This document shows positions 9,033 through 22,355 of a stretch of DNA of 64,000 bases, piece by piece. How positions within the stretch are numbered: the first letter of the stretch is position 1; the number at the start of each line of letters is the position of its first letter. This DNA is from Puccinellia tenuiflora (lineage: Eukaryota; Streptophyta; Magnoliopsida; Poales; Poaceae). The notes below the pieces were generated by a model. The model did no database searches. It saw only the letters and a list, made by a program, of their open reading frames with translations, and was not told where the DNA came from. The position numbers and the translations under genes were made by a program. The DNA lies in assembly GCA_012064385.1 (NCBI GenBank), contig QRDG01001831.1, positions 62,001-126,000 of the forward strand. Direction: 5' to 3'.

Positions 9033-12000
9033 ATGGCCAGGGAAGAACAAGACGCCGCCTTCGGCAAGCAAGAGGAGGCCCTTCGGAGGTACATCGACGA
9101 CAACTTACGCCGCTATGAGGAGCGCCATCAAGCCGCTCAACGTGAAAACAATGAGCGCTTCGCTCAAATCCAAGATTCCATGAGCAAGCTCCTCGATCGA
9201 GATCATAGTCGCTCTTCAAGGTCAAGTTCGCGAAGCTCGCACCACTCCACCACAAGAAGCCACGCACGGAGTGAGAATGATCAAGGACATCGTCATCGCC
9301 AAGAGCGCCATCACCAAGAGATACCTCATCAACAAGCGAACTTGGACCCTCACCAACACCAAGACCAACATCGTCAAGAAGCGCCTCACCCTCAAGCAAA
9401 CTTAGACCATCAACAATATCAAGATCATCAACGACAAGAGATACCAATTCCAAATGCTAACTTGGATCCCCAACATCGCCATGAGGATAATCGACACCAT
9501 CGTCATGACCTACCTCCACATCGAGCCTGCCGAGTGCCATTGGCCGACAATCATGTTGATCTTGAAGACAATGAGGATTATGTTCCCCGCCACCATCCAA
9601 GGCATCATCACCGAGACCGCCATCGCCACCATGATGATGATGATGATGAGGATGATCACAAAAACTGTTTCAATCCTCCCAAGCTCGTCATTCCTCAGTT
9701 CCATGGAACCAACGACCCGGAGGACTACATGGCATGGGAATCCAAGGTCTCCAAACTATTTCGAGTCTACAAGGTGCCGCAAGACAAACGAGTTGACCTC
9801 GCATCCCTCGAGTTTGAAGGCTATGCGCAACTATGGTGGGAACAACTCCAAGCCTCCTTTGAAGACCCAATCGACACATGGAATGACATGAAGAAGGAAA
9901 TGCACAAGCGCTTTGTGCCACATCATTATGCGCGAGATTTATATAAGAAGCTACAAGAGCTCAAACAAGGCCTCAAGACGGTCGACGAGTACTACAAGGA
10001 GATGGAGTCAACTCTCTCCCGCGCACACATTGTTGAGTCCGAGGAACAATCAATGGCACGTTTCTTGAACGGCCTCACGTACCCAATAAAGAAGATAGTG
10101 GAATTCCAACCTTATGAGAACCTTGTTGAGCTAGTTCATCAAGCCATGAAGGCCGAGCGCCAAGTCGCCGAAGAACTCAAGTATGTCAAGGCCAAGTCCT
10201 TCTTCGCCACTAGAGCTTCATCATCAACACAACCCATCACTCAAGTCCAAGCTCAAGGCAATATCAAAAGTCCTACACCGCAACCCACTGCAACCTCCAA
10301 GAAGACGACGCCCTCACCCCAAGCCGCCAAGTCATATATCACTTGCTACAAGTGTGGAGGTCAAGGGCACAAGTCATTTGAGTGCACCAACAAGAAGGTG
10401 ATGATCGTCAATGACAATGGAGACTATAAGTCTATGAGTGAAGATGAGTACCACGCATTGAACAAGGTGGCCACGATGCAAAGCTTGGATGACGCCGATG
10501 ACTACATATATTGTGATGGTGACCCCAACCCCACTCTAGTTGTCACTCGAGTCTTGACTACAATCAACCAAGGTGATGACGCTCAAACATGCAACTTGTT
10601 CCAAACCAAGGCCGGCATCAACGGCAAATCAATCAAGGTAATCATTGATGGTGGGAGTTGCCACAACTTGGCAAGCAAGGAGCTATGTGAGAAACTCAAC
10701 TTGACGTACAAGAAGCACCCCAATCCTTACCATGTGCAATGGCTTAGTGACTCCGGCACCGTGAAGATCCAACACACGGTTCAAGTATCCTTCAAGATTG
10801 GCTCTTACGAGGACACGGTGGATTGTGATGTGGTACCCATGTCGGTTTGCCACTTACTTCTTGGCCGCCCTTGGCAATTTGACAAGGCCGCTACTCATGA
10901 TGGGCGCACCAACTACTATAGCTTCAAATGGAAAAATAAGATCCTAGTGCTCCGCCCAATGACTCCAAGCCAAATTATTGCCGACAATGCCAAGACAATT
11001 ATAAGAGCGCAAGAAAAACAATCCTCTAGTGAGTTGAGTGGTGAGAGAGCGAACCACATTCACGTGAGTGAGAGCCACAAGCCAAATATGAGTGAGAAAG
11101 GGAAAAGAGTGAGTCCCGGTGTAGTCTTGTTAGCCACCAAAACTGAGATGAGAGAAGTGAGAGCAAACCCATCCACTTTCCACTTCGTGCTCTTATGCAA
11201 AGGAGATAGCAAAGACACTAACGACTTAACCCAAGTTCCTCCGTCTATGTTGTCTATTTTGCAGGAATTCAAAGATGTCTTTCCGGATGAGCTACCTCAA
11301 GGACTTTCTCCCCTCCGTGGAATCGAGCATCGCATCGATCTCATTCCCGGCGCCCCTCTACCCAATAGAGCGCCATACCGCACCAACCCCGAGGATACAA
11401 AGGAGATCGAGCGCCAAATTCAAGAACTACTTGCCAAGGGACATGTTCGTGAAAGCTTGAGTCCGTGCGCCGTTCCGGTCATCCTCGTCCCAAAGCAAGA
11501 CGACACACTCCGAATGTGCATGGATTGCCGTCCCATCAACAATATCACGGTGAGGTATCGACATCCTATCCCACGACTTGATGACATGCTAGATGAGCTT
11601 AGTGGTGCCACTATCTTCTCCAAAATTGATTTGAAAAGTGGCTATCACCAAATCCGTATGCATGAAGGAGATGAATGGAAAACCGCATTTAAAACAAAAC
11701 TTGGTCTTTATGAGTGGCTTGTCATGCCCTTTGGTCTTTCCAATGCTCCTTCAACATTTATGCGTCTTATGAATCACGTCTTACGCGCTTTCATTGGCAA
11801 GTTTGTGGTTGTCTACTTTGATGACATCCTTGTTTATAGCAAATCCTTGCATGAACATGTCGACCATGTGAAGCAAGTTTTGTTGGGCCTTCGTAATGCT
11901 TCGCTTTTTGCAAACCTCAAGAAATGCACCTTTTGCACCGACAAGCTTGTGTTTTGGGGTTATGTAGTTTCTTCGAAAGGAATTGAAGTTGACACTTCTA

Positions 12001-14445
12001 AAATTGAGGCAATCACAAATTGGCCACCACCAACTAATCTTGCTCAACTTCGTAGCGCCCTTGGTTTGTTTGGATTTTACCGTCGCTTTGTGAAAGATTT
12101 TAGCACAATTGCTTGCCCCTTGAATGAGCTTACCAAAAAGAATGTACCCTTCATTTGGGGCAATGCTCAAGAATCGGCTTTCAATGAACTCAAGAAGAGA
12201 TTGACCGAAGCTCCTTTACTTGCTTTGCCGGATTTCTCCAAAACCTTTGAACTTGAGTGTGACGCTAGTGGCCTTGGCATCGGTGGCGTCCTCATGCAAT
12301 GTGGCCGTCCCGTTGCCTATTATAGCGAAAAACTTGATGGTGCTCGCCTAAACTACCCAATCTACGACAAGGAACTCTATGCCTTAGTCCGTGTTTTGGA
12401 AGTGTGGCAACACTACCTTTGGCCAAAAGAGTTTGTTATTCATTCCGATCATGAATCTTTGAAATATTTGAAAACCCAAACCAATTTGAACAAAAGACAT
12501 GCCAAATGGGTTGAATTCATCGAGTCTTTTCCCTATGTGGCAAAAAAGGCAAGGACAATATAGTTGCGGATGCTCTTTCCCGCAAGATGATTTTACACAC
12601 CCAACTTGAAATCAACGTTTTTGCCATGATGACCTTAAAGAACTCTATGCTTCCGATCCTTTCTTTGGTCCTATCTTTACAAAGTGCACAATTGACAAAG
12701 GATGCGATGATTTCTACTTGCACAAGGGTTTCTTGTTTAAGGCTAACAAACTATGCATTCCCGAGTCCTCGCTCCGTTTGTTGCTTTTACAGGAATCACA
12801 TAGTGGGGGCCTCATGGGACACTTTGGACATGACAAGACACTCGCCATGCTATCTACACACTACTTTTGGCCAAGGATGACGCGTGATGTGGAGCGCTTG
12901 GTGCGCCGTTGCCCAACTTTCCTCAAAGCTAAGTCCACGTTGAACTCTCATGGTCTTTATATGCCTTTACCAATACCACACACACCTTGGTCCGACATTA
13001 GCATGGATTTCGTCTTAGGATTACCTCGAACAAAAAATGGCAAAGATTCAATATTTGTTGTTGTCGATCGCTTCTCTAAAATGGCACATTTTATTCCTTG
13101 CAATAAGACCAACGATGCTTCACACATTGCAACTTTGTTCTTTAGGGAAATTGTTCGTCTACATGGAGTGCCAAAGACCATTGTTTCGGACCGAGATGTC
13201 AAGTTCAGAAGCTACTTTTTGAAGGCATTGATGGCAAAGCTAGGAGTCAAGCTCCTCTTCTCCACCGCTTACCACCCACAAACCGATGGCCAAACCGAGG
13301 TGGTGAATCGAAGCTTATCAACTCTCCTTCGCGCATTAATCAAGCCAAACCTCAAAGCTTGGGAGGAATGCATACCGCACGCCGAGTTCGCCTACAACCG
13401 TGCATCCCACCGGGCGACCAAGCGAAGCCCGTTCAAGGTTGTCTATGGGTTCAATCCCAACACCGCCCTAGACATCCTACCACTTCCTCTACACGAGCGC
13501 ACCGACATGGACGTCGACAAAAGGGCTGACTACATGAAGACATTACATGAGTCCACTCGAGCAACTCTAGAGGAGCACACCAAGCGCCAAGCTACCAAGA
13601 TCAACAAGTTGAAGAAGCCCATGATATTCGAAGAAGGAGATCTTGTGTGGCTACACCTCCACAAGGACCGTTTCCCGGATGAAAGAAAATCCAAGCTTGC
13701 TCCTCGCGGTGACGGGCCTTTCAAAGTGCTCAAGCGCATCAACGACAATGCCTACAAGATTGATATCCCAACCTCCAAGTACTTGGTGCACGACACATTC
13801 AACGTCGCCGACATATCACCTTTCCACGGAGATGCAAGCGTTCAAGAGGATGACGAGTTGAAGAAGACTCTTTTCGAAGGGGGGGGGGGAGATGATGTAG
13901 CCCCACATGTGGACAACACCATGGACACCACGCCGAATGGCCCAATGACACGATCAAGAGTCAAGGCTCTTCATGAAAAGGTGACCTCGCTCCTCTCGGT
14001 GTGTGATCTCAACCTCCCTTTGAATGGTTTGCTACTTCATGCCGGTACCTTGTGCATACTCAGGATCCACCCGGATGATGGCCCACAATGGAGTCGAGAA
14101 GAGGTCCAAGATGATGGAGAAGGTGAACAAGAGAAGACCCCAAAGGATAGACAACGAGTAGAAGAAGGAGGCGAAGATAGGCAGACCGGCCTCCAGCCCG
14201 GCCTAGGCCGGCCCCCAGGCCGGCACCCCTCCAGTGCTGGCCAGCCTCCCAGCCAGCCTAGGCCGGACCCCAGGCCGGCCACCCTGCCGAGACCGCCGGC
14301 CTCCCAGCCGGCCCAGGCCGGTCTCCAGGCCGGCCACCCACCAGAGGCCACCGGCCTCCCAGCCGGCCTAGGCCGGCCCCCAGGCCGGAGCCCCACCTAC
14401 GCCAGCCGCAGCCTCCTGCTCCTGCCGGCCTCCAGGCCGGCCTAG
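9033..14445 (+). pseudogene. A3 gag-pol polyprotein, broken in RNase H
   Basis: Same domain order as A1, starting MAREEQ at 9033. The His-rich gag segment (about 9280-9660) has one more repeat unit than A1. CCHC knuckle near 10347, protease IIDGGSC near 10643, YFDD near 11815. A 7-bp deletion near 12540 and a 1-bp deletion near 12620 put the last third out of frame. The readable frame ends at 12563 and resumes at about 12718. The last cysteine of the integrase HHCC finger is changed to Phe (CPTF instead of CPTC), which should damage zinc binding even if the frame were whole. The tail reads into the 3' LTR to 14445. Confidence 0.92.
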
Positions 14446-14951
14446 GCCGGCCACCCGACTGCACCCGCCGGCCTCCAGGCCGGCCAGGGCCGGCCCCCAG
14501 GCCGGTTCCCCACCTTCCTGCCTTGTTTTGTACTAAGACTCTAAATAGCTTTCACCTTTCCCCATTCTAGGGCCAGACTGAATTTGAGACTTGTGTGAGC
14601 TATGCTCCTCCTCCCTCGTAGCTAGGGTGCCTCGTTGAGGTAGATCTTGTTGTTGCTACTCTTTCACTGCGGTGTCTCTAGTAGTGCAAACCAATCTCTC
14701 ACTGCGGTGATTCTATTGGATCGGTAGACCGGCCGGTAAGAGCAATCGGTTTCAACAAGAGTAAGTTTGGCTTTGATTCTTCGATCCAAAGGCTACCTTT
14801 TTGAGGGTTTGTTGTTGGGTGGAGTTCTTAGCAGGATTTGCTAGTTATCCTTGTGTTTTGCCCCCGAATCTCCCTCGCTACCCCCCCGTGTTCTTTGTGT
14901 TCATCCCCTTTTCCCCTCAAATCCGTGAAGATCGGGCCTAGCCCTACGTCA
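13893..14951 (+). repeat. 3' LTR of A3
   Basis: 1059 bp, TGATGTAGCCCC to CCTACGTCA; the last bases differ by one from the usual CTACATCA. A polypurine tract with about ten G lies just upstream. The minisatellite spans about 14190-14505. The TATA box is altered (CTCTAAATA near 14540). The target duplication cannot be tested because the left end of the array is outside the window. Confidence 0.9.
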
Positions 14952-15084
14952 CCCGGCCTAGGCCGGGATGAGGCCGGACGCTTCGGGCACTTGCCCGGCC
15001 TAAGCCGGGCTTGGGCCGGCCTTCCTGCGTCTTTAGAGGCCGAGAACTTCGGGTGACTAGCCGGCCTGGCCGGGCTGGGGCCGG
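14952..15084. other. Unassigned GC-rich interval
   Basis: 133 bp between the A3 LTR and the T1 LTR. It opens with CCCGGCCTAGGCCGGG, which contains the same 14-base palindrome as the family A minisatellite, and has further GGCCGGGC-type blocks and two CTTCGGG copies. No gene and no clear element boundary seen. It may be a remnant of an older LTR that was the target of T1. Confidence 0.5.
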
Positions 15085-15592
15085 TGTTGGGGTTATGCCG
15101 AACAGGTATCCTCACAGAGGAGACTAAAAGCCAGCATACTAGGGTGGCCCATAGTGGTGGTAAGCCGAATCCGGCTTACCGGGCGGCCCAGCATGATGAA
15201 GCGCAGGAGGCCCATCCGGCTAAGAGAAGGTTCCAGAAGCCAGCCTGCATTGTGGAAGACTTAGCCCACAAGGCAGGGCCCAAGCCGGATTAGAGTAGAA
15301 CTCTATACTTAGTCGGTTAGGTTTCTTCCTGTAAGCCCAGGGTCCGGACGCCTTTATAAGCCGGCCCCTGGGACGCCTTAGGGCAGGCTCTCGATCTCAA
15401 TCCACTGTAACTCGGCGATATTGCCTTATAGTGAATTATAGCAGCACGTAGGGTCTCGCCACCGACGCGAGATCTGAAGCTGGGTAAACACTTTGACACC
15501 CTGTCGCCGTATCACCCCACGTCTCCAAAACCCCTCTCTCTACCTAGCTCGATGGCACCCCTGCCGCGGCTAGATTCGACAATACCACGACA
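15085..15592 (+). repeat. 5' LTR of T1
   Basis: 508 bp from TGTTGGGG to CCACGACA, directly before the primer site. The opening resembles Tat-type LTRs I recall from grasses. A TTATAA box lies at 15354-15359. No second LTR is in the window for comparison. Confidence 0.75.
15354..15359 (+). promoter_or_regulatory. TATA-like box in T1 LTR
   Basis: TTATAA within CCTTTATAAGCC, about 235 bp before the LTR end, is a plausible U3 promoter element. Confidence 0.5.
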
Positions 15593-15593
15593 G

Positions 15594-15611
15594 TTGGTGC
15601 CCACCATGGGG
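15594..15611 (+). other. Primer binding site of T1
   Basis: TTGGTGCCCACCATGGGG starts just after the LTR end. It has the TGG-start form and resembles the TGGCGCCCACCGTGGGG-type sites I remember from grass Tat elements. Which tRNA it pairs with was not checked. Confidence 0.6.
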
Positions 15612-18420
15612 CAGGAGATGTCAGGGGTTTCGATCCGTCCGCGAGCTACAGGCGGAGTCGGCGACACCATCGCGGTCGGCTTGGTGAGCTACTTCAACGA
15701 GACAGGAGCTGGCCACGTCTTCAACGACGGCTTCTGGATGTCGGCAAAGGAGGATCCCGCCGGCTGGTCCATGGTCTCCATCGGCGGATTCGACATCTTC
15801 ATCGGCTTCACCACCCAGGCCTTGGACGATCTCGGCTTTACCTCGAGCTTGCCCGCCACCCACCCAAGCAACCTCGACGAGGAGTCGGATCTGGACTCTG
15901 ACGAGATCGCCGATCTGGATCTGGCCTTAGACGCCGACGACGAAGATTCGGAAGTCGAAGCAAGTTCCAACATGGCGGCGCCAGACTTCCACTTCGTCGA
16001 CGTCTTAGGAGAATCCGTCTCTAACGAGTCGATGACAGAGCCTGAATCTATCCTACCTGCTCTGCAGGCCGGGGTGGATTCGGAAGCCGGATCAGGGGAC
16101 ATCGCCCATATGGAGCAGGACCTCGAATCTGAAGGTGAATCCGACGATTTTAGTCGGAAAGTTGCATCCTGTTTAGGACGCCCTGCCGAGGTCTTGATGG
16201 GTGACGTCTCTGATCCTAAGGACGACCCCACCACCTCGAAAGCCGCCAATGGCGAAGAAAAAACTCCACAAGCCAGAAATCTCAAGGTGGATTTCGTGCC
16301 ACCTCTGGCTCCATTGATGGGGACAGGTAGAATGCCGGCTGAAGGAGCTGACATTGACGCTACGGCCGGCGAGGCAGCAGTGGAGCACGAAGAAAGGATG
16401 GCGAGGTACAAGCAACTGCTAACGCCACTTCCTCCTAACACATCGCTGGATGACATTGAGAAGCGCCGCACCCTGCTAGAGGAGCAAGCAGCCCAGATAG
16501 CAGAGCGCCAGGTTGAGCTCAGAAACAAGGAGACGGAGTTCATCCGAAAGCAGAGAAAAAAGGGGGCTGACGATGTTTTCCGTCCGGCTCGTGACAAGAA
16601 TCTGCACAAGAAGTTGGATTTCCGCAGCAAGTGGGAAGCCGACCACGTTGATTCGGTCTGGAGGAAGTACCACCACCGATGTGACCCGGTGACAACCCTC
16701 TGTTACTTCAATACACCAGCCAAAAACATGGATGCGGCCCAGGAGGTCATGTTCGACAAATCGCTGGACCGTGACGCCCGGCTCAAATATTCGGCTTATC
16801 TACTGGAGGTTGCACAACAGCAGCAAAACGATTCGCAAGTCAAGTCAGGACGGCTTGTTGACGATTCTCGTCTTTGCAAATCGACTGCCAACAAACCAAG
16901 GGCTGTTGCCCCTGCAGACCCAAACGATGACCCGGCCGGCTCAAGCAGCCACAACAAAGGCGACAAGGACCCGAAGGACAAGCAGCCTAAAGGCGCGGAA
17001 TCCCGAACAGGTTCTTCACGCCATCGTGAGGCTGGTCGGGAAAGATATCGGAGCCGGGAGCGAAAAGAGGACCCTCGCAAGGAAAAGGCGGCATCACCCC
17101 GTCAGGAACGACGACGTGAGGGGGAAAACCAACCCCGAAGGGAGGACAACAGAGATCATATGCCACCTCCACCGCCGCCTCCACCACACAAAGAGGGAGA
17201 TAACCCTTCCAAATACATACCCCCTGCACGACGGCAAAGGACTCCAAGCCCTCCGCGTAACGTGAGTCGGACGAGCCAAAGCCGTCACAGGGAAGAACCA
17301 AGACAAGAAAAATCGGTTGCTAAACCACCATCAGCCAATGATGTTTGAAGCCTAATCGAGGAGAGGAAGTTGGCCAGAGATGCCCAGTACCACGGCCCCA
17401 AGTGTTTTGGCAGAACAATCAGAGAGCAAATTCTACCTCCCACTTTGTCGAACGTAACAAAGATGGTTGAGAAGTACAGTGGTACGGCTAATCCTAAGAC
17501 CTGGCTCTCAGATTACGTCAGTGCCTGCTACATATATCAAGGCAGCGCCGACTCCGCAGTGCGATTTTTGCCCCTGATGTTAACCGGGACGGCACGCATG
17601 TGGATTGAAGGTTTGCCGGAAAGGACAGTTCATACCTGGGGTGACATGAAGCGTGTCTTTATCCAGCACTTCCAGGGCACATATAAGTGCCCAAAGTCGA
17701 TTTTTGACTTACAGCGGTGCGTGCAGCAAAAGAATGAGTCTAGCCGTGAGTTCGTCTCACGATGGAGTGAAATCAAGAACGCTTGCGAAGGCGTCTCAGA
17801 AACTCAGGCGATCCATGCTTTTAAGCATTCTTTGAGGAAGGGGACGACTTTTCGCTTCATGATCTAGCGACGAATTGGAAACTTTGGGGGGCCTACTCGC
17901 TTGTGCAAACAAGTATGCCGCTGCTGATGATGACAATAGGGAGGATGCCGAAAACCGCCGACGCGAGTCCGGGAAAAAGAAGATTGAGGACCAAGCCGGC
18001 CCTTCTCACGAAGTCGCTGCCACCTTTGGAAAGGGTGGTTCGAGCAATGGCAAGTGGCAGGGCAAGAAGCCGACAAATAACCAGTCATCCCGGCCTCCAA
18101 CGGTGAAGTATGACGACATTAAGCATAACCCCTGTGTTCATCATCTCAGGCCTGATGGGACGAGTTCCCACACAATCCAGCAATGTCACATCAATCGGGA
18201 AATCGCCAAGGACCCCAAAGCCGGCAAGTCAAGGAACAAGCGTAAGTCCAGGAAAGACGACAAAGAGAAGGAGGAAGCTGCTTCAGAGTCGGATGACGCG
18301 GCCTCCAAAGAAAAAGGCAGCAAATTCACTAAGCATGCCGAAAGTCTCATCGTCAACCTGGCAACAGATTCCTCTCGCAAGGAAAAGGCCGCTTGGCGAG
18401 AACTCAATGCTACGGTGCCC
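15606..18420 (+). pseudogene. T1 gag
   Basis: Capsid precursor. The likely start is ATG at 15606, overlapping the primer site; an upstream ATG at 15552 lies inside the LTR. Contents: acidic region (about 15880-16160), Lys/Arg- and Pro-rich region with a polyproline run near 17165-17190, then a retrotransposon gag domain (17370-17860) and a C-H-H-C-type segment (about 18127-18190). Lesions: TGA at 17346-17348 (fits CGA to TGA), a TAG at 17865-17867 followed by a frame change. The longest remaining frame is 15552-17348. No function as it stands. Confidence 0.82.
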
Positions 18421-21400
18421 GCAGTTCCTCAATATCTAGATTGGTCCGACACTCCCATTACATGGGATCGAAGCGATCATCTAGACAGAGTTCCTACAAA
18501 GCGCACCTACGCTTTAGTCGTCAACCCTATAGTCGACAAATACAAGTTGACAAAGGTGCTCATGGATGGTGGCAGCAGTATCAACATACTTTACGCCGCA
18601 ACGTCGAAGAGGATGCGTCTCTCCGAGTCACAACTCACCCACAGCACTGTGAAGTTTCATGGGATTGTGCCGGGACGACAAGCCTCTTCGATGGGACAAA
18701 TCACCCTGAAGGTCACCTTTGGTGAAGCTGATAATTTTCGGACTGAGGACGTCCTTTTGAGGTGGTGCCCTTTAAAAGTGCATATCATGCAATCTTTGGA
18801 TGTCCGGCTTTCGCCAAGTTTATGGCTCGGCCCTGCTACATCTATAGCAAGCTGAAAATGCCGGGACCCAATGGGATCATCACAGTCAAAGGAGACTACA
18901 AGAAAGCCAAGGAGTGCGAGGCCTCTAATGCCGTCCATGCTGAACAAGAAATCTGCAGGGAAGAGGTGCAGGATCTCAAGAAAATAATTGGTGCCGGTGA
19001 GATGCCGGCGACAGAAAAGCCGTCCTCTAAGGTTGTTCAAGCTTCAAGCCAAAAGATGACACCAAGAAAATCAAGCTCTCAAAGGATGATCCGACAAAGG
19101 AGGCCATCATCGGTGCCGGTCTCGATGACAAATAGGAAGGCGAGCTCGTCAAGTTTCTCCGTGAGAACCGGGACATATTTGCCTGGTCACCATCCGACAT
19201 GCCAGGAGTCCCGAGGAAACTTGCCGAGCACTCCCTAAAAGTCAACAAGGATGCAAAGCCGGTCAAGCAAGGCCTCCGCCGGCTCGGAACTGAAAAGTGC
19301 AAGGCGGTTGGGAAGGAGACCCTAAGGCTCACCGCCACCAAATTTATTCGTGAAGTTGTCTACACTGATTGGTTGGCAAATCCCGTGCTAGTCCCAAAGA
19401 AGAACACCTCTGAGCTACGTATGTGCATTGACTTCACCGGCTTAAACAAAGCCTGTCCTAAGGATCCTTTCACCTTACCGCGTATCAATCAGGTCATTGA
19501 TTCAACTGCCGGCTCAGAGATGCTATGTTTTATAGACGCTTATTCGGGTTACCATCAGATTAAGATGAAGGAGTCAGATCAAATTAAGACATCCTTCACC
19601 ATGCTATATGGCAATTACTACTATGTCACAATGCCTTTCGGCTTAAAGAACGCCGCTGCCACTTACCAAAGGTGTATGCAGCGGTGTTTGGACAAGCAGA
19701 TTGGCCGCAATGTTCACGTCTACATCAACGACATAGCGGTCATGTCGAAGAAGCGCGGCGATCTTATCGCCGATCTGTCGAAACCTTTGCAAATCTAAGG
19801 GAGTACCAGATGAAACTTAATCCGGCAAAATGCGTCTTTGGAGTACCCGCAGGCAAGCTTCTGGGCTTCATCTTTTCCCAAAGAGGAATTGAAGTTAACC
19901 CGAAAAAGATAAAGGCGATTCAGAACATCGAAAGGCCGTCTTGTCTAAAGGACATACAACGGCTTACGGGTTCCGCCGCGGCTGTAAGCCGATTCATTAG
20001 CCGGCTTGGCGACAAAGCATTGCCATTATACAAGCTCCTCAAAAAGTCGGACAGTTTTGTTTGGACAGAGGAAGCAGAGGCAGCTTTGGGTCAGCTGAAG
20101 TATACGTTGACACATGCTCCAATCTTAGCAGCTCCAAGGGAAAAAGAGCCGCTTCTCCTCTACTTGTCGGCCACGAATTTCGTGATAAGTGCCGTCATTG
20201 TAGTGGAGCGCCTGGAGGAAGGGAAGCAATGGCCGGATCAGCGCCCCGTCTATTTCATTAGCGAGGTGTTTTCAGATTCAAAGCAACGCTACCCACATTA
20301 CCAGAAGTTAGCCTATGGTGTATTCTTTGCCGCCAGGAAATTACGGCATTACTTCCAGGATCACACAATCACGGTGGTCAGCAAGGCTCCACTAAGAGAA
20401 ATCATCAATAATGCCGACGCAACGGGTCGAGTCGCCAAATGGGGCATCGAGTTAGCAGCTTTCGACATCCAGTACAAGCCGAGGACCGCCATCAAGTCTC
20501 AGGTTTTAGCCGACTTCGTTGCAGATTGGACAGAGGCGATGGAAAGCACACCTTTGCCAGATTCTCAGTACTGGATAATGCACTTCGATGGCTCAAAGAT
20601 GAAGGAAGGCTCGGGGGCTGGAGTAGTACTAAAATCGCCTAAGGGTGATAAGCTCAGTTATGTCCTCCGAATCCACTTCAACGCCACCAACAATGTAGCA
20701 GAGTATGAGGCTCTCCTCCACGGCCTTCACATGGCTAAGGAGTTGGGAGTACAGCGCATCCTCTGCTATGGTGACTCGGATCTGGTTGCGCAGCAACTTG
20801 ATGGATGCTGGGACACGAAAAGTCCCACAATGGCGGAATAGAGGAGAACAGTCGATGAATTCGGCCGATGTTTTGTCGGCTTAGAGGTTCGACATATCTC
20901 CCGAGATGACAATGAAGCTGCTGATGCCTTGGCCAGAATAGGCTCCAGGAAAAAGGCAGTGCCACTAGACGTATTTCTCCATCACCTACACAAGCCGTCC
21001 ATCAAAGGTGGCGACGAAGATTACCCCTTGTCGGCAGAATCAGTTCAAGTATGCTTGGTAACCCCAGATTGGAGCACGCCCTACATTGATTTCCTGATTA
21101 ATAAGAAACTGCCCAAGGACGACGAGGTGTTGAGCCGTCAAATTGAGCGCCGAGCAAAGGCGTACACGATTATTGACGGATAGCTTTACAAACGGAGCAC
21201 ATCCGGCATCTTCCAAAGAAGCGTCTCTCCAGAAGAAGGACGGCAAATCCTGGAGGAAATCCACTCCGGCGAATGTGGGAATCACGTGGCGGCAAAGGCG
21301 TTGGTGGCCAAGGCGTTTCGGCACGGATTCTTCTGGCTAACGGCTAAGGAGGATGCTATCAATATCGTCAAGACTTGTGAAGGGTGTCAGCGCTACGCAA

Positions 21401-22355
21401 AGCAGGTTCACTTGCCGGCTCAGGAACTCCGAACGATCCCTATTACTTGGCCGTTTGCGGTCTGGGGGCTCGACATGGTGGGACCTTTCAAGACAGCAAG
21501 AGGAGGCTTAACTCACCTGCTGGTGGCGGTCGACAAATTCACAAAGTGGGTGGAGGCAAAGCCCATCAAGAAACTCGACGGAGCTACAGCTACAAAGTTC
21601 ATTGTCGAAATTACAACTCGATTCGGCATACCGCATAGCATTATCACTGACAATGGCACAAACTTTGCCGTCGGTGAGCTATCGAAGTTTTGCAGCCGAT
21701 TAAAGATCCGACTCGACGTGGCATCGGTGGCACACCCGCAATCCAATGGACAGGCGCACTAACGGTGCATTATTCTGCAAGGTATTAAGCCGAGGCTTGA
21801 AACTCCTTTGCATCAAGCGGCCGGCGCTTGGGTTGATGAATTGCCGGCGGTCTTATGGAGTATTCGTACTACCACAAACTGATCAACCGGCTTCACCCCT
21901 TTCTTCCTTGTCTATGGTGCAGAAGCAGTGCTCCCATCCGACATGATCCACAATTCGCCTCGAGTCGCAGCCTACGTCGAAGAAGACGCAGAAGAAGCAT
22001 GTCAAGACGGCTTAGATATCCTCGAAGAAGAGAGTTAGCTCTGCAACGATCCACCATCTATCAACAAGATCTACGTCGCTATCAGAGCCGTAGAGTGCGG
22101 AATCGATCTTTTCGAGAAGGCGACTTAGTGCTTCGGCTTGTGCAAAGCCGGCAACACAAATTATCCCCGCCATGGGAAGGACCTTTCGTTATCAGCAAAG
22201 TTCTGAAAAACGGGTCATATAATCTCCTCGACTTAAGGGATTCAAAGAAAGGTCCCAGGAAGAAAGGTAGTAAGAGGAAAAGGCATGTAGATGACGACTT
22301 AGTTGAGACGAAACGTCCGTGGAATATCGCTCAGCTACGTCCTTTTTACACTTAG
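18421..22355 (+). pseudogene. T1 pol: protease, RT, RNase H, second RNase H, integrase
   Basis: Protease motif LMDGGSS near 18561. Reverse transcriptase 19300-19900, where the catalytic YxDD motif reads YIND (19721-19732), a lost catalytic aspartate. First RNase H about 20130-20500, second (archaeal-type) RNase H about 20570-20900. Integrase finger about 21260-21400, D-D residues near 21473 and 21650, the HPQSNGQ segment near 21737. Lesions: frameshifts near 18760, 19785 and 21755; stops at about 19133, 20839-20841 and 21181-21183. The C-terminus is readable to a stop at 22355. Two RNase H domains in this order identify the Tat lineage. Confidence 0.87.

Larger units (their letters stand above)
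8337..14951 (+). mobile_element. Family A copy A3, primer-site region deleted
   Basis: Directly after the LTR end at 8336 the sequence matches the A6 leader from about 63511 onward. About 295 bp of primer binding site and early leader are therefore missing. The leader (8337-9032), gag-pol and 3' LTR (13893-14951) follow. Without a primer site this copy could not start reverse transcription by itself. Confidence 0.88.
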
